Assembly (NCBI GenBank): GCA_013041975.1
Contig: JABDQZ010000021.1
Coordinates: 1 to 14,199 of the forward strand
From: Gammaproteobacteria bacterium
Lineage (GTDB): Bacteria > Pseudomonadota > Gammaproteobacteria > Chromatiales > Chromatiaceae
Length of the DNA: 14,199 bases
Direction of reading: 5' to 3'
A program made the translations under genes and the position numbers. Positions 7,973 to 14,199 of the stretch are shown one piece after another (the first letter of the stretch is position 1; each line of letters begins with the position of its first letter). The notes under the pieces were generated by a model. The model was not told the DNA's origin, ran no database searches, and saw only the letters and a list, made by a program, of their open reading frames with translations.

Positions 7973-10627
7973 ATGAATGACACACTAGCACAACGCTCTA
8001 AACTGGAAGCCCAGAAAATACCTGTGGCAATTATCCATAGCGGTATGTTTGTGTTTGCCAATCAAGCTTATCTGGACATGTTCGGTTTCGGTAATTTTGA
8101 AGACCTGGAAGCAACCACGCTTCTGGACCTGGTAAACGATCAGGATCAGGAAAAGATTAAGCTGCAGTTACACCAGACCGCTATTGATAAATCTGGAAAC
8201 CAGAGTGGACAACAGAAACTGTTTTCCATGCAAAAAGCTGATGGTACAGATCTTTCAGCGAACGTCGAATTCAACAATATCGTTTTTGACGAAGAAGACT
8301 GCGTCCAGATCTCGGTTAGACCGTCAAGTCAATCAAAGTTTGTCAATTTCATGCGTTCCGTTTCCTGGGGTTACTATCTCAGTATCGTGGTACTGCTGTT
8401 CCTTTCATCACTGCCAAACATGTTGCTGTTGAAACTGAATATCAATAACTCACCGACAGTTTTCTTTCCACCGGATGAGCCTGCGGTTGTCATTGACGAT
8501 GAGTTGCGTGAATACTTTCCATCTGACCAGGTCATAGTCTTTCTTTTTGAAGGTGTTGCCCTTTATTCAGACGGTTTCATAACTGCATACAATGAATTGG
8601 CTGAACAATTAAAAGAACACCCTAAAATTCAAAAAGTGATGTCTGTTACAACACAGGATCATATCTCTGGAAGTGCGGAAGGCTTTTCAGTCGCGCCATT
8701 AATCGATATCGAAGAACTGGATGATTCCCACCCCAGGGACCGCAAAGCGATGATGATGGCTGACCGTTTTGCCCGTGGCAGCCTGGTTTCTGAAACCGCC
8801 GACGCTATTGGTATGGTGGTTATCCCTCAGGATGTTAGCAACAGTATTCTCAGGCTGGAGCTCCTCAATGACATCAATGCCCTCATCGATGAATTGCGCC
8901 TGTCCGGCTATGTCACTGCCGTGGCCGGCGAAGTACCAATCGATGTCGCCCAGATAAAATCCATGCTTCGTGACAATATGATATTTATCCCCTTGACCAC
9001 CGCGATCGGTTTGTTGCTGATCTGGTTGTTATTCCATCGTTTGCTTGCTGTTTTCATCAGTGGTGCAGTCATCGGCGTGATTGTCAGCACGACGATTGCC
9101 ATCTATGTGGTGGTGGACCAACCCTTTACCCTCATTGCCAGTATTACACCGCCCCTGTTAACGGCATTAACGATCGCCGTTCTGGTTCATCTTTTCAATG
9201 CTGTGCACTATGAATCTCAACGGGGAAAAATCGGTCGCAACAGGATACAAAAGGCCGTCAGTGAAATTAAACGTCCCGCACTTTATGCGACACTCACCAC
9301 CTCGGCTGGTCTTGCATCATTAGGTCTAAGCCCGATTCCTGCGATTGCATCATTTGGATTAATTGCTGCATTCGGGGTCTTGCTGATATTTCTCATCGTT
9401 ATTTTTATTGTTCCACAAATACTCATTCGCTGGGACTTTGCTGCCTGGCCTGCACGTGGCAGCGGATTAAAATGGATGGATAGCTCTATCATGTACCTGA
9501 CACGTGTTGGACTAAAGTACCCCGTCTGGGTGCTTGCAGGCGCCATCATTCTGATGGGTGCCGGTGTTCCGGCCATTACAAACATCAAGGTAGAAACCAA
9601 TCTTCAAGAGTTTTTCTCGCCGGATCATGAAATCCGACAAAGCACGGATCACATTGATAAGACCATGGTAGGCACCACACCCCTGGACGTGGTTTTTAAA
9701 ACAGATGAAGTTGATGCTTTAAAATCGCCTGAAAACCTGGTGCAAATAAAACAATTTCAGCAATGGGCAGACGCTTTGGATGAAGTTGATAATTCGGCTT
9801 CTCTCACTGACTTCATAGAAGAAATGAACTGGGGGTTTAATGAAGAACAGGATGAGTTCAGATCAATTCCAGACAATGCTGACCTCATCAGCCAATATTT
9901 ACTGGTTTATGACGGCAATGACCTCTATGACCTTGTCGACCAGGATTTCCAGATTACCCGTGTGTCACTGAACCTGAATGTGCACAGTGCCAATGATATT
10001 GGACAGGTAATTGAGAAAATTCGGGCTTATCTGGATGAAAATATTGAAAACATGGATACCGATGTCGCTGGCATAGGCCGTCTGTTTTCTGACATGGAAG
10101 TGTTGCTTATTGATGGGCAGGTCAGCAGCCTGGGTGGAGCGCTTGTGTTGATTTTTATCTTAATGTTGATTTTATGGCGTTCCTTGATTCAATCATTGAT
10201 TTGTATGATCCCTAATCTGTCACCCATCCTGCTCATATTCATTGTCATGGGGGTCTTCAATATCTGGCTCGATATGGCAACGGCAATGATTGCCAGTGTG
10301 GCAGTCGGTATCGCAGTGGATGACACGATTCACATGTTTCATGCTTTTATCAAACGTGTAAAAAATGGTAGCAAGCCTTCTGTTGCCATGCTCAGAACCA
10401 CCGCTCATGCAGGACGAGCCATTATGACGACCACGGTTATTTTGTCCTCACAATTTCTGATTTTATTGTTATCTGAATTTATTCCTACGACCAATTTCGG
10501 ATTGCTGACCAGTATTGGCTTGATTACAGCACTGCTGTTTGACTTGATTGTTTTGCCTGCGATTCTGATACTCGTCTATCGTAAATACCAGCGCGCACCC
10601 AGAACTGTCGCGGTCGAAAACCACTAA
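7973..10627 (+). CDS. RND/MMPL-type exporter with N-terminal PAS domain
   Basis: This 884-residue protein joins a cytoplasmic PAS-like sensor domain to an RND-superfamily pump. Residues about 15-117 read as PAS (VAIIHSGMFVFANQAYLDMF, then a DGT-x-L turn and a final strand). The pump has the duplicated 1+5 layout. TM1 is about 131-153, a periplasmic loop spans about 154-333, and five helices lie in 334-483. TM7 is about 515-535, a second loop spans about 536-715, and five helices lie in 717-868. The second half carries the charged RND helix motif GIAVDDTIHMFH (D783, D784). The matching helix of the first half (LTALTIAVLVHLF) has no acidic residue. No outer-membrane or adaptor partner lies nearby, which fits the HpnN/MMPL-like lipid-exporting branch better than AcrB-type drug pumps. 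It follows the ThiF-like gene by 33 bases without a strong Shine-Dalgarno; starting later would destroy the PAS domain. The substrate is unknown; an acylated product of the operon is the natural guess. Confidence 0.88.
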   Translation: MNDTLAQRSKLEAQKIPVAIIHSGMFVFANQAYLDMFGFGNFEDLEATTLLDLVNDQDQEKIKLQLHQTAIDKSGNQSGQQKLFSMQKADGTDLSANVEFNNIVFDEEDCVQISVRPSSQSKFVNFMRSVSWGYYLSIVVLLFLSSLPNMLLLKLNINNSPTVFFPPDEPAVVIDDELREYFPSDQVIVFLFEGVALYSDGFITAYNELAEQLKEHPKIQKVMSVTTQDHISGSAEGFSVAPLIDIEELDDSHPRDRKAMMMADRFARGSLVSETADAIGMVVIPQDVSNSILRLELLNDINALIDELRLSGYVTAVAGEVPIDVAQIKSMLRDNMIFIPLTTAIGLLLIWLLFHRLLAVFISGAVIGVIVSTTIAIYVVVDQPFTLIASITPPLLTALTIAVLVHLFNAVHYESQRGKIGRNRIQKAVSEIKRPALYATLTTSAGLASLGLSPIPAIASFGLIAAFGVLLIFLIVIFIVPQILIRWDFAAWPARGSGLKWMDSSIMYLTRVGLKYPVWVLAGAIILMGAGVPAITNIKVETNLQEFFSPDHEIRQSTDHIDKTMVGTTPLDVVFKTDEVDALKSPENLVQIKQFQQWADALDEVDNSASLTDFIEEMNWGFNEEQDEFRSIPDNADLISQYLLVYDGNDLYDLVDQDFQITRVSLNLNVHSANDIGQVIEKIRAYLDENIENMDTDVAGIGRLFSDMEVLLIDGQVSSLGGALVLIFILMLILWRSLIQSLICMIPNLSPILLIFIVMGVFNIWLDMATAMIASVAVGIAVDDTIHMFHAFIKRVKNGSKPSVAMLRTTAHAGRAIMTTTVILSSQFLILLLSEFIPTTNFGLLTSIGLITALLFDLIVLPAILILVYRKYQRAPRTVAVENH

Positions 10628-10699
10628 AGACACATCCGTAATTTTTCGATAACATGAAGTTGTCTTCAGGAAGAAGACGTCTATACACAAGGAAGTATT

Positions 10700-10966
10700 A
10701 TGTTCAAAAATCTTTACGTATCAGTCTGCCTGGTACTTTCTCTCAGTACTATTTCCCACGCCAGAATCATTCAATGTATTGATGAAAGGGGCCATAGTTA
10801 TTTCACTGATTCACGTTGCCCCAGGCAACAGCTAAAACCTAATAAACTGGAAAACAGTCAACCTGGAAACGAAGTTTCCGGTTTAATCGTTAATAAACCA
10901 GGGAACTCCAACCATTTTGAGTTTTACTGTAACCCGGGAAAAGGAAAGTTTGTTCGTTGTGAATAA
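10700..10966 (+). CDS. Small secreted protein with DUF4124-like domain
   Basis: This 88-residue protein has a classic N-terminal signal sequence: MFKN, a hydrophobic core of about residues 6-17, and a likely cut after SHA at 21. Next comes RIIQCIDERGHSYFTDSRCP, which resembles the DUF4124 pattern of an aromatic or polar strand, a G-x-x-x-FTD turn and a paired cysteine. The mature part has four cysteines (C26, C40, C77, C87), which could form two disulfides in the periplasm. The middle is low in complexity and rich in Asn, Pro and Lys. A strong AAGGAAG at 10689-10695 precedes the ATG. It sits 72 bases after the exporter on the same strand, so co-transcription is possible, but the larger gap also allows its own promoter. 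It ends 3 bases from the convergent BolA-family gene. The biochemical function of this domain is not known to me. Confidence 0.75.
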   Translation: MFKNLYVSVCLVLSLSTISHARIIQCIDERGHSYFTDSRCPRQQLKPNKLENSQPGNEVSGLIVNKPGNSNHFEFYCNPGKGKFVRCE

Positions 10967-10969
10967 TAC

Positions 10970-11188
10970 TTATTCAGGACGGGTCTTGATTGACAGCGCA
11001 TGCAGCTCTTCGCTCTCAAGTTCAGCCTTGACAGTTTCCATCACCATTCGATGTTGCTGGATGATGGTTTTGCCAGCAAAGCCGTCATAGACGACAACGG
11101 CTTCGAAATGGCGACCATCACCAGTGACTTCAGCACTGCATCCTTCCAGACCGGCTTCAATGAGTTGCTTGATTTTTTCTGTTTCCAT
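10970..11188 (-). CDS. BolA-family protein, IbaG type
   Basis: This 72-residue small regulator belongs to the BolA/IbaG family, whose members bind monothiol glutaredoxins through a shared [2Fe-2S] cluster and act in iron and envelope or stress physiology. The family core is complete: METEKIKQLIEAGL, C17 in the loop, GDGRHFEAVVV (24-33), F-x-GK (37-40), the invariant histidine in QHRMVM (H46) and the terminal LHALSIKTRPE. The loop cysteine and the length favour the IbaG branch over BolA proper. The frame is open eight codons further, but AGGGTGAG stands just before the ATG at 11188 and homology begins there, so I chose that start. It lies 41 bases downstream of prfC on the same strand, with a small hairpin in the gap. 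That is a different neighbourhood from E. coli ibaG, which lies beside murA. Confidence 0.87.
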   Translation of the reverse strand: METEKIKQLIEAGLEGCSAEVTGDGRHFEAVVVYDGFAGKTIIQQHRMVMETVKAELESEELHALSIKTRPE

Positions 11189-11200
11189 TTTTCTCACCCT

Positions 11201-11221
11201 GCCCCTCTGCAAAGAAGGGGC
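11201..11221. other. Small GC-rich hairpin between prfC and the BolA-family gene
   Basis: GCCCCT (11201-11206) and AGGGGC (11216-11221) form a 6-bp inverted repeat with a 9-base loop, immediately upstream of the BolA-family Shine-Dalgarno on the minus strand. In the coding direction it is followed by AGGGTGAG rather than a T-run, so it is not a standard terminator there. It could mark an mRNA processing or partial attenuation point between the two genes, or be incidental. Confidence 0.35.
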
Positions 11222-11229
11222 TAATCATT

Positions 11230-12810
11230 TTACAATTCTCTGGTTGCAGTAAATTTAACGTCAGGCCATCTTTCCTCTGCCAGACTTAAATTGACTCGTG
11301 TTGGTGCCAGGTAAACCAGCTGGTCATCACCATCCATGGCCAGGTTATCGTGGTTCTTGGTTTTAAATCGCTGCAGTTCTTTTTCATCTTCACAGTAAAC
11401 CCAGCGTGCCGTGTTGACCTGTACCGGCTCGACTACAGCCTCAACGTTGTATTCGTCTTTCAAACGCTGTGCAGCAACTTCAAACTGCAGCACACCCACA
11501 GCACCCAGAATCATGTCGTTATTTTTCAGCGGGCGGAATACCTGTGTCGCCCCTTCTTCACAAAGCTGCACCACGCCCTTCTGTAGCTGTTTAAGTTTCA
11601 AAGGGTCTTTCAATACCACACGACGGAACAGTTCAGGTGCAAAATAGGGAATACCCTCGTAACGCAGTTCTTCTCCATCGGTAAAGGTATCACCGATCTG
11701 AATGGTGCCATGATTGTGCAGGCCAATAATATCTCCCGGAAAAGCCTCTTCGACCTGTCTACGTGCATCGGCCTGAAAGGTAATCGCATTGGAAACCTGT
11801 ACGGTTTTATTGATGCGCACCTGTTTCATTTTCATGCCACCCTTGTAGGAGCCGGAACACACTCGCAGGAAAGCGACACGATCCCGATGAGCGGGATCCA
11901 TGTTGGCCTGGATCTTAAATACAAAGCCAGAAAATTTAGGTTCAGTCGCTTCTACCATTCTCTGTCGGGTGTTGCGTGGAATGGGCTGAGGCGCATAGTC
12001 AACAAAGGCATCGAGTAATTCCGAAACGCCAAAATTGTTGATTGCGGAACCGAAAAATACTGGTGTCAGTTCACCTTTCATATAGGCATCGAGATCGAGC
12101 TCATGACTGGCGCCACGCACCAGTTCAATTTCTTCACGCAGTTCATCCGCCATGTCGCCGATGATTTCATCAAGACGGGGATTATCCAGTCCCTCAATCA
12201 TCTCACCTTCCATGATTTTGCCACCGTGCGTGGCACTGAAAATATGAGTGGTTTCAGTACGCAAATCAAATACACCTTTCAAACGTTTTCCCATGCCTAT
12301 CGGCCAGGTAACAGGTGCACACTTGATCTTGAGTACATCTTCAATTTCATCCAGCAGTTCGATGGGGTCCTTGCCTTCTCGGTCAAGTTTGTTGATGAAG
12401 GTCAGAATCGGCGTATCCCGCATGCGACAGATTTCCATCAGCTTGATGGTTCTGGCTTCCACGCCCTTGGCAACGTCAATGACCATCAGCGCTGAATCAA
12501 CCGCTGTCAGCGTACGGTAGGTATCTTCCGAGAAATCCTCGTGACCCGGTGTATCAAGCAGATTGACAATACGCTCCTTGTACTCGAACTGCATCACCGA
12601 CGAGGTAATCGAAATACCACGCTGCTTTTCCATCTCCATCCAGTCAGAGGTCGCATGACGGGCGGCTTTACGTCCTTTCACGGTTCCAGCCAGCTGAATA
12701 GCACCGCCAAACAGCAACAGCTTTTCGGTAAGCGTGGTTTTACCGGCATCAGGGTGAGAAATAATCGCGAACGTACGGCGACGCTCGACTTCCTGTAAAA
12801 ATTCAGACAT
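11230..12810 (-). CDS. prfC: Peptide chain release factor 3
   Basis: RF3 is the translational GTPase that recycles RF1 and RF2 from the ribosome after peptide release and contributes to post-peptidyl-transfer quality control. The 526-residue length is nearly that of E. coli PrfC (529). All G motifs are present: the P-loop SHPDAGKT (18-25), RGISITSSV (64-72) as the switch region, DTPGHED (86-92) and NKLD (140-143). The N-terminus (FLQEVERRRTFAIISHPDAGKT) and the domain II/III region through MILGAVGVLQFEV fit RF3 rather than EF-G. No clear Shine-Dalgarno precedes the ATG, and a consensus -10 box lies 32 bases upstream. The BolA-family gene follows after 41 bases, so the two are possibly co-transcribed. 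Confidence 0.97.
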   Translation of the reverse strand: MSEFLQEVERRRTFAIISHPDAGKTTLTEKLLLFGGAIQLAGTVKGRKAARHATSDWMEMEKQRGISITSSVMQFEYKERIVNLLDTPGHEDFSEDTYRTLTAVDSALMVIDVAKGVEARTIKLMEICRMRDTPILTFINKLDREGKDPIELLDEIEDVLKIKCAPVTWPIGMGKRLKGVFDLRTETTHIFSATHGGKIMEGEMIEGLDNPRLDEIIGDMADELREEIELVRGASHELDLDAYMKGELTPVFFGSAINNFGVSELLDAFVDYAPQPIPRNTRQRMVEATEPKFSGFVFKIQANMDPAHRDRVAFLRVCSGSYKGGMKMKQVRINKTVQVSNAITFQADARRQVEEAFPGDIIGLHNHGTIQIGDTFTDGEELRYEGIPYFAPELFRRVVLKDPLKLKQLQKGVVQLCEEGATQVFRPLKNNDMILGAVGVLQFEVAAQRLKDEYNVEAVVEPVQVNTARWVYCEDEKELQRFKTKNHDNLAMDGDDQLVYLAPTRVNLSLAEERWPDVKFTATREL

Positions 12811-12841
12811 TGATTAAGAACAGCTGGAAAAAACTGGCGGG

Positions 12842-12847
12842 ATTATA
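12842..12847 (-). promoter_or_regulatory. Putative -10 box of the prfC promoter
   Basis: On the minus strand this reads TATAAT, a perfect sigma-70 -10 hexamer, in the 77-base gap between rimI and prfC. Its near edge is 32 bases from the prfC ATG, giving a leader of roughly 25 nt. No good -35 lies at 16-18 bp; TTGTGG lies at a 14-bp spacing. The upstream base pair is only half of an extended -10. A working promoter is therefore plausible but not proven by sequence. Confidence 0.5.
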
Positions 12848-12887
12848 ACCGAAATTTGCCACCACAATTTATTGAGGTGCAAAATAT

Positions 12888-13352
12888 TTAAAGCACCTTG
12901 GCAAAAACCAGTGCATCTTCCCTGCCATTTTCTGCAGGGTAATAGCCATGACGCTGACCGATCTCGTTAAAACCTTCTGATTCGTAAAGTACCTGGGCTA
13001 CGCGGTTGTTGATGCGCACTTCCAGGAAAACAGTGTCTACATTATGGTCTTTGGCGAGTAACAACAGACGGGCCAGAATTTTTCGACCCAGTCCCCTTCC
13101 CTGAAAATCAGGCAGGATACAAATATTAAGAATATGTGCTTCCCCCGCTGCGACAGACATAACACCATAGCCAATGATGTCTCCATCCAGCTCCATCACC
13201 CAGCAGCAATAGCCAACACGCAGGCAATCGCTAAAAATGCCATGTGTCCATGGGTGCGAATAACACAGTTCCTCGATATCCATGACCTGCTCAAGATCTT
13301 CCTGCTCCATGGTGCGCAGCCTTAGCAGAGGATTTTTTAGTATGGCACTCAC
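12888..13352 (-). CDS. rimI: Ribosomal protein bS18 alanine N-acetyltransferase
   Basis: This GNAT-family enzyme acetylates the N-terminal alanine of ribosomal protein S18 using acetyl-CoA. The 154-residue product has the acetyl-CoA loop QGRGLGR (84-90), the strand HILNICILPDFQG leading into it, the catalytic glutamate in LEVRINN (E111) and the general-acid tyrosine Y123 in VLYESEGF. The 12-residue spacing equals that of E103 and Y115 in E. coli RimI. The end (RHGYYPAENGREDALVF) is typical. The start is GTG at 13352, overlapping the stop of the upstream glycosylase gene in GTGA, which implies translational coupling. M15 is a less likely alternative because it would remove the first conserved strand. 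The predicted product is cytoplasmic. The glycosylase-rimI pairing recurs in gammaproteobacteria as far as I know. Confidence 0.93.
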   Translation of the reverse strand: MSAILKNPLLRLRTMEQEDLEQVMDIEELCYSHPWTHGIFSDCLRVGYCCWVMELDGDIIGYGVMSVAAGEAHILNICILPDFQGRGLGRKILARLLLLAKDHNVDTVFLEVRINNRVAQVLYESEGFNEIGQRHGYYPAENGREDALVFAKVL

Positions 13353-14188
13353 TGTGACAACACCTGTTTCAGTTTCTTAAGATCTTCCCAGGATTTTGCC
13401 TTTTCAGACGGCTTCCTGAGTAAATAAGCCGGGTGATAGGTTACCAGAACCGGAAGTTTTCTATTGACCAGTTGGTGCTGCTGCAGACGTAAACGGCCTA
13501 CCGATTCTTCTGTTTTCAGCAGGTTCTTGGCTGAAACACCTCCAACCGATAGAATAATTTTAGGCTGAATCAGGTCAATTTGCCGGTTTAAATAGCCTTC
13601 ACAGGCAGTTACTTCCTCAAAAGAAGGATTTCGGTTATCTGGTGGACGGCATTTCAGGATGTTGGCAATAAACACCTGCTGACGATCCAGACCGATAGCC
13701 TTGAGCATGTTGTCCAGCAACTGTCCTGCACGGCCAACAAAGGGCTCACCCTTGGCATCTTCATCAGCACCGGGGGCTTCACCTATAACCATGACATCGG
13801 CATCTGGATTACCGACACCGAAAACCGTCTTCGTACGTGTTTTACATAATTCGCAGCGTTCACAGTTTGCTACGTGTTGTTGCAGGCCGTCCCAGTCGAG
13901 TGATTCCACTCCGGGCATTGAGGGCTTTTCTTTTAGTGGAAACTCAAGAACCTCGTCATCTGTATCATCCTCTGGTATTGACTGATCCATGGCCATGTAG
14001 GACATGAGCTCATCACCGGCTGGTGAAGTATCAGCAGGTATGGTACTGACCGGTTCCACTAGATCAGATGAGATTGGCGGATTAGAAACCTCCTCTTCAG
14101 CAGAGGAGGTTTCAGTTGGCACTTCCCGCAAACGGTATACCTGAACCCCCATGGCTTTCAGGTAACTATTACGGGTAGTTTCATGCAT
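13349..14188 (-). CDS. Type-4 (Fe-S) uracil-DNA glycosylase with long N-terminal extension
   Basis: This is a family-4 uracil-DNA glycosylase, which removes uracil from DNA in base excision repair. The catalytic domain begins near residue 95. It contains the [4Fe-4S] cysteines CxxC (C109, C112), C180 in NILKCRPPDNRNP and C196. The 68- and 16-residue spacings are the same as those I recall for the thermophilic family-4 enzymes. C115 is an extra nearby cysteine. The uracil-site motifs GEAPGADED (137-145) and YHPAYLLR (251-258) are intact. Residues 22-95 are a low-complexity acidic and Ser/Pro/Thr-rich segment, probably disordered, after a conserved-looking N-terminal YLKAMGVQVY. The ATG at 14188 is the first start after an in-frame TGA at 14195-14197, so the gene is complete. 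Only 11 bases remain beyond it. The gene ends in a 4-base overlap with rimI. Confidence 0.93.
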   Translation of the reverse strand: MHETTRNSYLKAMGVQVYRLREVPTETSSAEEEVSNPPISSDLVEPVSTIPADTSPAGDELMSYMAMDQSIPEDDTDDEVLEFPLKEKPSMPGVESLDWDGLQQHVANCERCELCKTRTKTVFGVGNPDADVMVIGEAPGADEDAKGEPFVGRAGQLLDNMLKAIGLDRQQVFIANILKCRPPDNRNPSFEEVTACEGYLNRQIDLIQPKIILSVGGVSAKNLLKTEESVGRLRLQQHQLVNRKLPVLVTYHPAYLLRKPSEKAKSWEDLKKLKQVLSQ

Positions 14189-14199
14189 CAGACATCACC

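Noticed and set aside
10662..10678. GTCTTC/GAAGAC hairpin after the exporter gene as a terminator
   Set aside because: The stem is only 6 bp with a 5-base loop, contains A-T pairs, and has no following T-run.
12103..12495. 130-codon plus-strand frame inside prfC
   Set aside because: It is antisense to the prfC GTPase and domain II region, with no ribosome-binding site or domain.
12875..12898. AGGTGC/GCACCT inverted repeat at the rimI stop as a terminator
   Set aside because: The arms are 6 bp with a 12-base AT loop, part lies inside the rimI coding sequence, and no T-run follows on the minus strand.
1..14199. CRISPR arrays, tRNA or rRNA genes, insertion sequences, prophage genes
   Set aside because: I saw no regularly spaced repeats, no tRNA-like cloverleaf or rRNA core sequence, and no transposase or phage-type protein on either strand.

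Overview
The window looks like chromosome of a gammaproteobacterium. A class-I fumarase, a 526-residue release factor 3, an IbaG-type BolA protein and a type-4 uracil-DNA glycosylase overlapping rimI are all typical of that class. Base composition is moderate and even. There are no phage, plasmid, tRNA, rRNA or CRISPR signals. The genus cannot be named from this sequence. Gene density is very high: no gap reaches 100 bases.

Region 1 (1-5375, plus strand) is TCA-cycle. It holds the 3' nine-tenths of sucA (2-oxoglutarate dehydrogenase E1), sucB (the E2 succinyltransferase) overlapping it by 4 bases, and a class-I [4Fe-4S] fumarase. Between sucB and the fumarase lies a perfect 50-bp palindrome made of two inverted GGGG-N5-CCCC units. 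It looks like a REP/BIME-type element. The usual partners lpd and sucCD are absent after sucB.

Region 2 (5393-10966) is the accessory part and the most interesting. Two diverged LuxI/FeeM-fold acyltransferases of the PEP-CTERM/exosortase-associated family lie head to head. The rightward one begins a run of same-strand genes: acyltransferase, a zinc-less ThiF/E1-like adenylyltransferase, a 12-TM RND/MMPL-type exporter with a PAS domain fused to its N-terminus, and a small secreted DUF4124-like protein. The layout suggests a pathway that makes an N-acyl amino acid or related acylated small molecule, activates or modifies it by adenylation, and exports it through a pump that may sense a ligand in the cytoplasm. 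This is inference from domains and gene order. No exosortase, PEP-CTERM substrate or LuxR regulator is visible here.

Region 3 (10970-14188, minus strand) is housekeeping. In transcription order it holds a type-4 uracil-DNA glycosylase with a long acidic N-terminal extension, rimI (GTG start, 4-base overlap), prfC with a consensus -10 box upstream, and an IbaG/BolA-family gene ending 3 bases from the small secreted-protein gene.
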